Part shown: piece after piece, positions 20,401-27,332 of the stretch
How the letters are laid out: every line of letters starts with the position of its first letter
Numbering within the stretch: position 1 is the first letter of the stretch
Made by a program: the position numbers and the translations under genes
The notes under the pieces: generated by a model
Told to the model about the DNA's origin: nothing
What the model saw: only the letters and a program-made list of their open reading frames with translations
Databases searched by the model: none
Assembly (NCBI RefSeq): GCF_036885605.1
Contig: NZ_CP142523.1
Span: 3,596,001 to 3,660,000 of the forward strand
DNA: 64,000 nucleotides
Source: Janthinobacterium sp. TB1-E2
GTDB lineage: Bacteria > Pseudomonadota > Gammaproteobacteria > Burkholderiales > Burkholderiaceae_D
Direction: 5' to 3'

Positions 20401-20699
20401 TCTTGTGGCAAGCTGGGTGCGGACAAGCCGCAAAAGCGGTCGGACTCGTCGATCAGCACCAGGCAGGCATGCGCGCCGCCGTCGGCCAGCGCTTGCAGCG
20501 CCAGCAACAAATGCTCCAATGCATGGGCCAGGTCGGCGCCTGCCGCGATGCTGCCCAGCGCACTATGCTCGGCGTCCAGCAAGGAAAGAATGTTGTTTGC
20601 GTGCACCGTGTCGATAAGGGGAAAACTGATGCCCGGAATATACCATGGGGCAACCCTCTTGCAGGAGGAAACAGCGCATCGCTTGATCTCTACGTGCAC
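17406..20699 (-). CDS. Hybrid histidine kinase: GAF-PAS-PAS-PAS-HisKA-HATPase-REC-REC
   Basis: Soluble hybrid kinase of up to 1097 residues, paralogous to 14508-17396. Order: GAF (about 35-200), three PAS/PAC units (WTADIDGKLDYVAQRW; WLAHGSGATYWVNEQ; LVADLSGMIIAVNPAWSKIL), HisKA box [15 protein letters not shown] (His near 611), ATPase domain ([20 protein letters not shown]), then two receivers ([10 protein letters not shown] and VLVTDISLP). The start is uncertain: the first in-frame start is GTG at 20699, another GTG is at 20606, and neither has a good ribosome site. It faces the other kinases and diverges from the hydrolase at 20746, leaving 46 bases for two promoters if the longer form is right. 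Confidence 0.86.
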   Translation of the reverse strand: MHVEIKRCAVSSCKRVAPWYIPGISFPLIDTVHANNILSLLDAEHSALGSIAAGADLAHALEHLLLALQALADGGAHACLVLIDESDRFCGLSAPSLPQDLCLALRHGGEQPSPFGTAAFSGAPVYCGDITRDVHWSAGRKEALLHGYRACWVAPVFGAKGHILGVLGLFFQATCHPTQPEIELLALAARVAAHVIERGQLEQALHDSREHFHYAIELNTQVLWTADIDGKLDYVAQRWREWTGGNGLGTSWLEAIHPEDIPHSLAAWSEAVGSGQPFDQEMRVRRQDGQYRWVHSRAYCRRDERGQAVKWYGSCEDIDEHWQARNALLDSEAQFRSLASTMPNQAWLAHGSGATYWVNEQVCEYTGQSMKSLVSSGFRHCVHPDDVQTTQRSWDRAVATASAYEQEFRMRRASDGAYRWFLARALPLFDEAGKVLRWVGTNTDVQEQKNVLEKMAYLNSSLEVEMANRTADRDRMWRLSTDIMLVADLSGMIIAVNPAWSKILERPEVESLGMDFISLVHPDDRMVALQDLSRLAHGAPTLRMENRYRRRDGGYRWISWTAVPAQKLIHAIGRDVTDEKEARLALVRSEQALLQAQKLESIGKLTGGVAHDFNNVLQIISGNLQLLKLTVADNPQAARRLDSAASAVERGAKLSSQLLAFARRQPLKPLVTDLGRLLRRMHELIRRALGEAITEETFISDGLWHTLVDPNQMENVLLNMAINARDAMDKGGRLTFTLSNVTLDAAYASQHADVLEGQYVLLTITDTGHGMERDVIDQIFEPFFTTKREGEGTGLGLSMAYGFIRQSAGHIKVHSAPGAGTTFKIYLPRSLEKLAEPPPGLTGPVLGGGETILVVEDDAPVQHTVVDMLRGLGYDVLHADDGASALALLGTGVAIDLLFTDVVMPGPVSSKQLAQQARLLLPELAVLFTSGYTHNAIMQGGRLDPGVELLSKPYQREDLARRIRHLLADRRLVGAPDPSGRRILLVEDNDDAREMTTEMLNMLGHTVHGVASAEAAMPLLAMPGLDVLVTDISLPTMSGLELARHARAHWPQLDVVFASGHDWGASLMQDASARFLRKPFGLEELAGALKARRLDVY

Positions 20700-20745
20700 G
20701 TGCCCCTATGCTAAAGTGTTGCTCTCTTCTCAAGCGAGTTCCAGC

Positions 20746-21651
20746 ATGCCTACCTCCCTGCCGTCCTCCCTGATCGCCACCGCCCTGCTCGCCTCAGTCC
20801 GCGGCGCCGTCGCCGCCCCCATGAGCCTGGACGACTACCTGGCCCTGAACGGCCCACCGCCAACGGCACAGATCGCCTATGGCCCCGCACCGTCGCAATA
20901 CGCACAGCTGTTCCGGCCCGAAGGCAGCGGACCGTTCCCCGTCGTCGTGCTCGTGCATGGCGGCTGCTGGACGGTGGCCTTCGGCGGCATCAAGCAGATG
21001 CGCAACGTGGCCGGCGCCCTCGTCGCACAAGGGATCGCCGTGTGGAATGTCGAGTACCGGCGCGTCGACGAGCCGGGCGGCGGCTACCCGGGCACCTACG
21101 AAGACATGCACGCGGCACTCGACAGCCTGCAGCAGCACGCGCCCCAGTACCAGCTGGACGTGAACCGCATCGTCGCCATGGGCCACTCGGCCGGCGGCCA
21201 GCTGGTGCAATGGATCGCAGGCAGGGAAAAACTGCCAAAGACCAGTCCCCTGTACCGCGACAACTACCTGCCAGTGAAAAACATCGTCAGCCTGGGCGGT
21301 CTGGCCGACCTGCGCCATGAGAAAGACTTGATCAAGACCAGCTGCGAGCGCGACATCGCCCAGCTGGCAGGCCAGCCCAGCGCAACGCGCCCCGACATCT
21401 ACAGCGACACCAACGCCGCCGACCTCATCCCCAACGGCAGCCGCACCGTGCTGGCCACGGGAGAACTCGACACCATCTCGCCTCCCCGCGTGGCGCACGA
21501 CTATGCAGCGAAAGCTGTGAAGGCCGGTGACCATGCGGAGGTGCTGATTTTGCCGGGGGCCAGTCATTATGACGAGATCGCGGCGACGTCGAATGCTTGG
21601 ACGATGATTTTGCCGGTGGTGCGGGGGATGTTGGGGATGGAGGCGAAATGA
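20746..21651 (+). CDS. Secreted alpha/beta hydrolase (esterase/lipase family)
   Basis: Hydrolase of 301 residues with an N-terminal signal peptide (about residues 1-24, ending in VAA). The oxyanion-hole HGGCW is near 71, the nucleophile elbow GHSAGG near 148, the acid in GELDTISPP, and the catalytic His in LPGASHYDEI near 278, so the triad looks complete. This pattern fits the BD-FAE / kynurenine formamidase-like esterases; substrate unknown. It begins 46 bases from the divergent kinase, and its last base is followed by, or overlaps, the next small gene (ATG at 21648). Confidence 0.85.
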   Translation: MPTSLPSSLIATALLASVRGAVAAPMSLDDYLALNGPPPTAQIAYGPAPSQYAQLFRPEGSGPFPVVVLVHGGCWTVAFGGIKQMRNVAGALVAQGIAVWNVEYRRVDEPGGGYPGTYEDMHAALDSLQQHAPQYQLDVNRIVAMGHSAGGQLVQWIAGREKLPKTSPLYRDNYLPVKNIVSLGGLADLRHEKDLIKTSCERDIAQLAGQPSATRPDIYSDTNAADLIPNGSRTVLATGELDTISPPRVAHDYAAKAVKAGDHAEVLILPGASHYDEIAATSNAWTMILPVVRGMLGMEAK

Positions 21652-22085
21652 TGAGAGTAGTGCCTGAAGCGGGCGATATGACAAAAGTAGCGCTCAAGGC
21701 TCGCGCATATCTGCCGTCAAGCGGTGTTCAGCCCAACTCCGATATTGCCTCCGTCAGCTATGCCGACGGCACACTGATTGTGCTGATTGCCTGTTCGCGA
21801 GAGCAAAATGACGTCAGCGGCCTGAAGATTACGTTCCCCGACGTAGACGGATTTCGCTTGCTTGATGAGGTCGACCTGGTGCGATACTGGAATTCCAGTG
21901 ACTTCCCGTGCGGCAGCCACCTCTTGGAAGTGCTGACAGGAGGTTGGGGTATGGAAGAGAACACGCTACAGGGTTTTGAACACACACGGCGCGAATGGCT
22001 GGTCGTCACCGGGAACGCCTGCCTCAGCGCATTTTGCCAGGCAGAGCCTGAGTTAGCGGAGGCAACATGGAAGTTTCAAGTCTAA
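21648..22085 (+). CDS. Hypothetical protein (145 aa)
   Basis: Not recognised. A 145-residue acidic, soluble-looking protein without signal peptide or membrane helix; W-rich second half (VRYWNSSDFPCGSHLLEVLTGGW...). The ATGATG start at 21648 follows GGATGGAGGCGA and overlaps the hydrolase stop. It overlaps the next small gene by 19 bases, so the two are probably made together. GC content is lower than the housekeeping genes but higher than the island that follows. The style recalls small immunity-like or accessory proteins, but no family can be named. Confidence 0.7.
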   Translation: MMRVVPEAGDMTKVALKARAYLPSSGVQPNSDIASVSYADGTLIVLIACSREQNDVSGLKITFPDVDGFRLLDEVDLVRYWNSSDFPCGSHLLEVLTGGWGMEENTLQGFEHTRREWLVVTGNACLSAFCQAEPELAEATWKFQV

Positions 22086-22408
22086 ACAGAGATACAAGAA
22101 AAATGTCCGTACAGATCGAACGCTACGTTGACGACGCCTTTCCGGGCGTAGTCGCGTGCGTGCTGAGCGATGCCGATGGCGGCAGGCATGAATTCATTGA
22201 GAAAGTGCCAGTGGTCAGTAGCAGCGATCTGCGTGCGGACAGCAGCTATCCGCAGCCGGGATACATTGCTTGCGTTGTCGAACACGAATGGATGGACACG
22301 GCTGGGCGCAAGCTGGTGCGCATCAATACACAAGCTCCTTGGGACATTGCGTCTGTTTCAGGGATAACGGTGTTTAACGTACTGGAAGTGCAACTAATCG
22401 GCAAGTGA
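22067..22408 (+). CDS. Hypothetical protein (113 aa)
   Basis: Not recognised. 113 residues, beta-rich in appearance (VACVLSDADGGRHEFIEKVPVV, LVRINTQAPWDI, VLEVQLIG), no signal peptide. The ATG at 22067 is preceded at good distance by GGAGGCAAC, which favours it over a second ATG at 22103. Overlap with the upstream unknown gene suggests a two-gene unit. It is the last gene before the AT-rich island. Confidence 0.7.
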   Translation: MEVSSLNRDTRKMSVQIERYVDDAFPGVVACVLSDADGGRHEFIEKVPVVSSSDLRADSSYPQPGYIACVVEHEWMDTAGRKLVRINTQAPWDIASVSGITVFNVLEVQLIGK

Positions 22409-22688
22409 TGACGGACAGTTAGCACCTGCGACGTCAGCTAAACGACGTGACAATGCGTGACTTTTTTCGCTGGGTAATTCGTTATGCTCATGACTCCATG
22501 GAAAGTTAGTGTCGCGGAACCAGTGTCCTTTATAGGGCGGAACCTGGCAACGACAGCTACCGATCAAAAGCTGGCGGCACTAAATCCGACATTTTTTAAC
22601 CGAAAAAATTTGGTTAAATCATTCCCCCCTTGTGCTTGATTTAATGCCACGTATTTTCAATTTGAATTAAAAATTAAAGAGGCTTTGA
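22409..22688. other. Intergenic region at the left edge of the AT-rich island
   Basis: 280 bases in which base composition falls from GC-rich to AT-rich. It holds no convincing gene. It carries one inverted repeat (22595-22618) and a weak promoter-like pair, TTGTGC at 22630-22635 and TATTTT at 22652-22657 with a 16-base spacer. No tRNA or integrase remnant was found that would mark an integration site. Confidence 0.6.
22595..22618. promoter_or_regulatory. Inverted repeat upstream of the ATPase-HNH module
   Basis: Arms TTTAACC (22595-22601) and GGTTAAA (22612-22618) around a ten-base AT core that itself contains AAA...TTT. It ends 12 bases before the candidate -35 and 70 bases before the ATPase start codon. 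Such a site could be an operator; no regulator gene is beside it. It is not followed by a T-tract, so a terminator is unlikely. Confidence 0.4.
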
Positions 22689-24089
22689 TTGTTGTTAAAA
22701 AAAATTGCGATTAACGGGCATGGCCTATTTTCAAACTTATCTTTCCCTCTTTCATCTGCTTGTGACGCAGGCACCAACTACAAGACGGTGATCATTGGCC
22801 CAAATGGAACTGGCAAGAGTACAATATTATCTTGCATCGCGGATGCATTGACCATTGAATGTAGTGAGAGAAAAATCAAGTCTCTTATCGGGATTGATTA
22901 TAGCTATGACCTTGAAGCAGAAATGGCTGGAAAAGCCCTATTGATCAGCAGTAGCGATATAAGCTCCGGAGGAAATTTCGGAAAAGGAAAGATTTTGGCG
23001 ATTTCTTCCACGCCAAATGATCGCTTTCCGTTTCTAGCGAAAAATAGTGTACGGAAAAGTGAGCACTACGTGTATTTGGGTTTGAAAACTGCTTCCAATA
23101 ACATCTTTTTCTCCAATATGAAAGAAAAGATGTTCCAAGACATGCTTTTGATATGCCGATCGACACGTAGGGTGAATGGTGCACTGGAGGTTCTGAATAA
23201 ACTTGGCTTCAACAGCAAATTCTCAATCACGCTGGAACGAGGTAGTAATTTCGCTGCTTTCAATGACTCAGGAAGACGTAAGCTTCACAGCAACGCAATG
23301 GCAGGAAGTGCAAGTTTTCAGAATGCAGCTTTCCGTGGATTCGTGACATCTGATTTCTATATCGAAAATGAAGTCGCCATTAAAGATTTTCTCACGTCTA
23401 TAGAAAATGACGCATCGGCGCAAGCCAACTTATCTACAATTAGTCGAAATAAAAAATTATTCGATAAATTGACAATGATATCACGTTTGACGGAAGCTAA
23501 GATTCTAACTATAAAAACACTTTCAATATTCTCGAATAATGGCATCGACTTACATCAATCCAGTTCGGGTGAGTTCAACATCTTGAGAATATTCTTGTCG
23601 ATTATTGCGCACGTGGAAAATGATTCAGTAATCATGATTGACGAGCCAGAAATAAGTTTGCACCCGAACTGGCAAATCGACTTTCTATCGATACTAGATG
23701 CAGCATTAGTCGGTTTTTTGGGTTGTCACTCTTTAATAGCCACACATTCGCATTTTTTATTGTCCAATTTGGAGGGGAGAAATTCCACAATTCTGGCACT
23801 CCAATTTAATCATGAGCGCGGAGAAATTTTCGTTGATGCTTTAGATGTTAATAGTTACGGATGGTCGCCCGAGCACACATTATATCAAGTCTTTGGAGTC
23901 ACCGGATTTAGAAACAAATACCTCGAACTTGACCTACGAATCATCATCGATTACATGAGCAACGATTCGGGAAGCTTTCGAAAATTCAAAGAATCTTTGG
24001 GGCGAATTAGAAAATTTAATATTACTGAAATCGATCCATTGTTTAAACTCATCAACAAAGCTGAGAAAATCATAAAAGAAAAGTCATGA
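22689..24089 (+). CDS. ABC/SMC-like AAA ATPase, PtuA-like (Septu-type defence candidate)
   Basis: 466-residue ATPase of the OLD/RecF-like group. Walker A is GPNGTGKST at 37-45; the ABC-type signature region QSSSGEFNI is near 290; Walker B is VIMIDEPEISLHP near 312-325; and a switch histidine follows in LIATHSHFLLSN near 350. There is no TOPRIM domain. The start is a TTG at 22689 (or 22692) with AAAGAGG upstream; translation from there gives the family-typical LLKKIAINGHGLFSNL opening. The next gene, an HNH nuclease, overlaps by four bases. Together they match the layout and sizes of Septu (PtuA + PtuB). GC content is far below that of the surrounding genes, consistent with horizontal transfer. 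Confidence 0.82.
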   Translation: MLLKKIAINGHGLFSNLSFPLSSACDAGTNYKTVIIGPNGTGKSTILSCIADALTIECSERKIKSLIGIDYSYDLEAEMAGKALLISSSDISSGGNFGKGKILAISSTPNDRFPFLAKNSVRKSEHYVYLGLKTASNNIFFSNMKEKMFQDMLLICRSTRRVNGALEVLNKLGFNSKFSITLERGSNFAAFNDSGRRKLHSNAMAGSASFQNAAFRGFVTSDFYIENEVAIKDFLTSIENDASAQANLSTISRNKKLFDKLTMISRLTEAKILTIKTLSIFSNNGIDLHQSSSGEFNILRIFLSIIAHVENDSVIMIDEPEISLHPNWQIDFLSILDAALVGFLGCHSLIATHSHFLLSNLEGRNSTILALQFNHERGEIFVDALDVNSYGWSPEHTLYQVFGVTGFRNKYLELDLRIIIDYMSNDSGSFRKFKESLGRIRKFNITEIDPLFKLINKAEKIIKEKS

Positions 24090-24757
24090 AAAATGCATTA
24101 AGGTTCACGGAACAAATTGTTGCGGCATATACGTACACCGTTGCGGAACAGTCCTTAGTGGATGCTCTTCACAATTCAACGCTAGGTCATGATGAGATGT
24201 GGAGCGGCAGCATAGCTACCATTCCACATAAGCGCAAAGATCGGGACACACTTAAAACTAATATCAAAAAATTCTTGGAGTTAGCACAAGACGGGTACTG
24301 CTATTACTGTGGTTTTAGCTTTGTTTCTAGGAACGGTGAGCGTGGCTATAAGGGTATCCAGCGCGACCACATCGCTCCGAAAAGTTTGTATAAGCAGTTC
24401 ACCTTTCAGAGCAGAAATTTAATTCTTGCCTGTTCGAAATGCAATTCCAGCGATTATAAAGGCGATACGGAGACTGTTGAAAAGGCATCTGCTGAGTATG
24501 ATAAATGTGATTTTAATATTATTCACCCTTATTTGGATAAATTTTCTCGTCATCTCCAGTTGCAGGACGATGGTCTGCTCAAGCTTGTTCGTAAGTCTCG
24601 TAAAGGAAAGGCGACCAAAAAGATGTTTGGACTAGATGAAACATTTGAGGTGACGCTCAGGTCTGTTTGCTTGCAATTTGATAAATATCAAGTTAACACT
24701 TTAGAAGAGTTATTGCTTGCGCGCATATCTAAGGTGAATATTTCAGTTCATAAATGA
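24086..24757 (+). CDS. HNH endonuclease, PtuB-like partner of the ATPase
   Basis: 223-residue nuclease with a treble-clef HNH core: Cys 72 and 75 (YCYYCGF), Asp 94-His 95 (IQRDHIAPKS), Asn 111 (RNLILACSKCN, with Cys 116 and 119) and KGD at 125-127. The downstream stretch FNIIHPYLDKFSRHL is typical of HNH proteins encoded beside AAA ATPases. The ATG overlaps the ATPase stop (ATGA), so the two are coupled. The pair fits Septu: ATPase as sensor or regulator, HNH as DNA- or RNA-cleaving effector. No reverse transcriptase accompanies it, so it is not a retron-linked form. The IS element starts 17 bases after the stop. Confidence 0.82.
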   Translation: MKNALRFTEQIVAAYTYTVAEQSLVDALHNSTLGHDEMWSGSIATIPHKRKDRDTLKTNIKKFLELAQDGYCYYCGFSFVSRNGERGYKGIQRDHIAPKSLYKQFTFQSRNLILACSKCNSSDYKGDTETVEKASAEYDKCDFNIIHPYLDKFSRHLQLQDDGLLKLVRKSRKGKATKKMFGLDETFEVTLRSVCLQFDKYQVNTLEELLLARISKVNISVHK

Positions 24758-24774
24758 AAGGTCTGCTAAGAGGC

Positions 24775-26393
24775 CAGAGTGTGTGAAAACGCACCCCAAT
24801 GTAAACGAGATTTTTTCTGAAGCGTTAATAGCTCATTTGACGTAATCAGGAGAGCAGGATGAAGCGTTTTGTCGAGGGAACCGACCGCAGCCAGAGCGTT
24901 CTCTTTCCCGAGCATCTGGATGACTACGTTGCAGAGGACAATATCGTTCGGATTGTAGAGGCATTCATTGAAGCGCTTGATCTCAGGACCCTTGGCTTTG
25001 CCGGTGCCGACCCGGCACGCACCGGTCGCCCGTCCTACCATCCTGCAGTTCTCCTTGGGATTTACATCTATGGTTACCTCAATCGAATCCAGTCGAGCCG
25101 CCGCCTGGAGCGTGAGGCGCAGCGTAATATCGAACTGATGTGGTTGACCGGGAGGCTATCTCCCGACTTTAAAACCATCGCTGACTTTCGCAAAGATAAC
25201 GGCCCCGCCATCTGCAAAGTGTGCCGCCAATTCGTGCAGGTATGTCGCAGGCTTGATGTTTTCTCGGATAGCAGCGTGGCAATCGATGGCAGCAAGTTCA
25301 AAGCGGTAAATAATCGCGACCGAAATTTCACCAACAACAAGCTGGAAGCCCGCATTGAGCAGATCGAGGAAAGCATCAAGCGCTACATGGACGAGCTTGA
25401 TCGCGCCGACCGTGATCCTGCGCTTGTCCCCGCAACTCGCGTGATGCGTATTAAAGAAAAAATCGCAGGTCTGAAAGAGCAGATCGAAAGCCTGGGTGAG
25501 CTCGACAAGAAATTGAAGCAGACGCCAGATCAGCAGATTTCGCTGACTGATCCTGATGCACGCTCGATGTCGACCAGCGGACGCGGAACCGCCACCGTCG
25601 GATACAACGTGCAATCTGCCGTCGACACAAAGCACCACTTGATCGTGGCGCATGAAGTCACCAACATAGGAAATGATCGCGCCCAGCTGGCGTCAATGGC
25701 AAAGCAAGCCAATGAGGTGATCGGTCTGAAGCATCTAGAGGTGTACGCTGATCGCGGCTATTACAGCGGTCCCGAAATTTTGGCGTGCGAGGAATCGGGG
25801 ATGGTGCCATTAGTTCCTAAACCGCTCACTTCGGGCAATCGTGCAAAGGGGCTATTCGATAAACGCGACTTCCGATATCTGCCCGAGAGCGACGAGTTCC
25901 AATGTCCTGCTGGAGAACGTGCAATCCGACGATTCAGCACGCTAGAAAAAGGGCTGCTGTTTCACAAATACTGGTCGTCATCTTGTCCCAAGTGCCTGAT
26001 GAAATCTCAGTGCACCACCGGCGCAAATCGCCGTATCGCCCGCTGGGAGCACGAAGACGCCCTCGATAGGATGAGCAAGCGGATAGCTGAGCACGGAGAC
26101 GTCGCGAGAATCAGGCGGCAAACAGTCGAACATCCATTCGGTACGTTAAAAGCTTGGATGGGTGCTACACATTTTTTAACTCGAACGTTACCACGCGTGA
26201 AAACAGAGATGAGCTTACATGTTCTAGCCTACAACTTGAAACGCATGGTGAACATCATGGGAAATCAGGGGCTGAAAGCGGCGTTGTTGGGGGCGTGAGC
26301 CCTTTTTAACTTCGACTCGCACGTCGGGGAAAATCGGGGGCTTGCACGGAGCGGCCGCTCCCGATACAAAAACTCGGGTTTTCACACAGCCTG
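24775..26393 (+). mobile_element. IS1182-family insertion sequence, complete
   Basis: A 1619-base element carrying one transposase gene. Ends: left CAGAGTGTGTGAAAAC (24775-24790) and right, read on the other strand, CAGGCTGTGTGAAAAC (26393-26378); 14 of 16 positions agree. The bases AGGC flank it on both sides (24771-24774 and 26394-26397), a likely 4-base target duplication. The right end follows the host-like GC-rich sequence closely. Both ends and the reading frame are intact, so the element may still be active. Confidence 0.85.
24859..26298 (+). CDS. IS1182-family transposase
   Basis: DDE transposase of 479 residues, full length. The N-terminal DUF772-like region (LFPEHLDDYVAEDN, RPSYHPAVLLGIYIYGYLN) precedes the catalytic domain: first Asp in VAIDGSKFKAV, second in YADRGYYSG, Glu in EHPFGTLKAWMG. 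A coiled-coil stretch (about 155-220) sits between, and a cysteine cluster (SSSCPKCLMKSQC) lies before the last motif, both usual for the family. The ATG at 24859 has AGGAGAGCAGG directly upstream. No frameshift or stop was seen. Confidence 0.95.
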   Translation: MKRFVEGTDRSQSVLFPEHLDDYVAEDNIVRIVEAFIEALDLRTLGFAGADPARTGRPSYHPAVLLGIYIYGYLNRIQSSRRLEREAQRNIELMWLTGRLSPDFKTIADFRKDNGPAICKVCRQFVQVCRRLDVFSDSSVAIDGSKFKAVNNRDRNFTNNKLEARIEQIEESIKRYMDELDRADRDPALVPATRVMRIKEKIAGLKEQIESLGELDKKLKQTPDQQISLTDPDARSMSTSGRGTATVGYNVQSAVDTKHHLIVAHEVTNIGNDRAQLASMAKQANEVIGLKHLEVYADRGYYSGPEILACEESGMVPLVPKPLTSGNRAKGLFDKRDFRYLPESDEFQCPAGERAIRRFSTLEKGLLFHKYWSSSCPKCLMKSQCTTGANRRIARWEHEDALDRMSKRIAEHGDVARIRRQTVEHPFGTLKAWMGATHFLTRTLPRVKTEMSLHVLAYNLKRMVNIMGNQGLKAALLGA

Positions 26394-26611
26394 AGGCGAA
26401 AGCGGACCTTCCCCGACCGCAAACTGGCAACAGGCAACGAGAGCATGAACACGCCCCGCCCCAAACAAAGGCTCCCCGGGCCCAGCGAGCCTGAAAAATG
26501 GCCAGGGCAAGGCGCGCGGGCGAAGACAGTACACATGTACGGCGAGCCCAAGCAACGCAGCCATGGACATTTTCTCAGGCCCGCGGCTCTGGCCCGCCAT
26601 TCAATAAAAAC
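26394..26611. other. Non-coding stretch right of the IS element
   Basis: 218 GC-rich bases between the IS right end and the convergent end of the AHSA1-type gene. No ribosome site, terminator hairpin or conserved reading frame is convincing. It may be residual host sequence left of the original insertion locus. Confidence 0.5.
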
Positions 26612-27142
26612 TTACTGGACACGCGCCAAGTACTGGGCCAGCTGGGCGAAGGTCGCCTTGAACCCCTGCGTCATCGACTCAAACCCCTGCTTGAAAGTCT
26701 CATGCTGCTCATCCGTCGCCTTGTGCGGCGTCGAGCGCAAAGTCATCGTCGTCTTGCCATTCTCTTCGCTAAGCGTCATGACATTGAACGATTCCAATGG
26801 CCAAGTAGCGCTGACGGGGTGCTGCACGGCATTCCCCTGCTTGTCGGCAAACGACAGGATGGAAACGATGCGTTCGGGCGCTTCGATAGACTGGTAGGTG
26901 AACTTGCCCCACATCTCGTAGCCATTGTCGGCGCGCATGCCGTAGTGGAAGACTCCGCCCGGTTTGAGGTCCAGCGCCAGCACGCTCAATTCGAAACCGA
27001 CGGGGCCCCACCATTGCGCCAGGCGCTCGGGCTCCACCCACGAGCGGAACACCAGTTCGCGTGGTGCGTCGAAAGTTTGCGTGATGACAAAGTCGCTGCT
27101 GTCGCGGTGCTGTCCTTCCTGCTTCTGTTCTGCGGTGGCCAT
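26612..27142 (-). CDS. SRPBCC / AHSA1 domain protein
   Basis: 176-residue protein of the START-like SRPBCC superfamily, AHSA1 (activator of Hsp90 ATPase homologue 1-like) branch. Signature stretches: FVITQTFDAPRELVFRSWVEPERLAQWWGP at the N-terminus, GVFHYGMRADNGYEMWGKFTYQSI, PERIVSI, and a final HETFKQGFESMTQGF helix. Bacterial members bind small hydrophobic ligands and often have no known role. AGGAGAGAGC immediately precedes the ATG at 27142. It stands as a single gene. Confidence 0.88.
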   Translation of the reverse strand: MATAEQKQEGQHRDSSDFVITQTFDAPRELVFRSWVEPERLAQWWGPVGFELSVLALDLKPGGVFHYGMRADNGYEMWGKFTYQSIEAPERIVSILSFADKQGNAVQHPVSATWPLESFNVMTLSEENGKTTMTLRSTPHKATDEQHETFKQGFESMTQGFKATFAQLAQYLARVQ

Positions 27143-27223
27143 GCTCTCTCCTGTGTTGGTGGAATGGCAGTTAATGTAACAGTGGCGCCGAAAATGGGAA
27201 AGGCCCGTACGCCATCTTGAGCG

Positions 27224-27332
27224 TAGGTCGGGTTAGCGCACAGCGCGTAAGCCGACACCATCACCAGCGGCTCAGGCCAACGATGGTGTCGGATTACGGC
27301 CCGGAGGGCCTAATCCGACCTACCCGACCTAC
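27224..27332. repeat. Dispersed GTAGGTCGG palindromic element
   Basis: Runs from GTAGGTCGGGTTAGCG to TAATCCGACCTAC, with internal inverted pairs (GTTAGCGCA/GCGCGTAAG and GTCGGATTACGGCCC/GGGCCTAATCCGAC). It lies between two minus-strand genes and overlaps the stop codon of the elongation factor gene (TAG at 27329-27331). Confidence 0.8.

Noticed and set aside
21648..22408. Toxin-antitoxin module
   Set aside because: Two small overlapping genes suggest it, but neither product has a nuclease, kinase, acetyltransferase or DNA-binding motif, and both are larger than typical antitoxins.
22409..24757. Retron with an ATPase-HNH effector
   Set aside because: The ATPase-HNH pair recalls retron-linked effectors, but no reverse transcriptase gene or msr/msd-like structured region lies in the flanks.
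26445..26897. Possible gene right of the IS element
   Set aside because: It runs antisense through the well-supported AHSA1-type gene and has no ribosome site.
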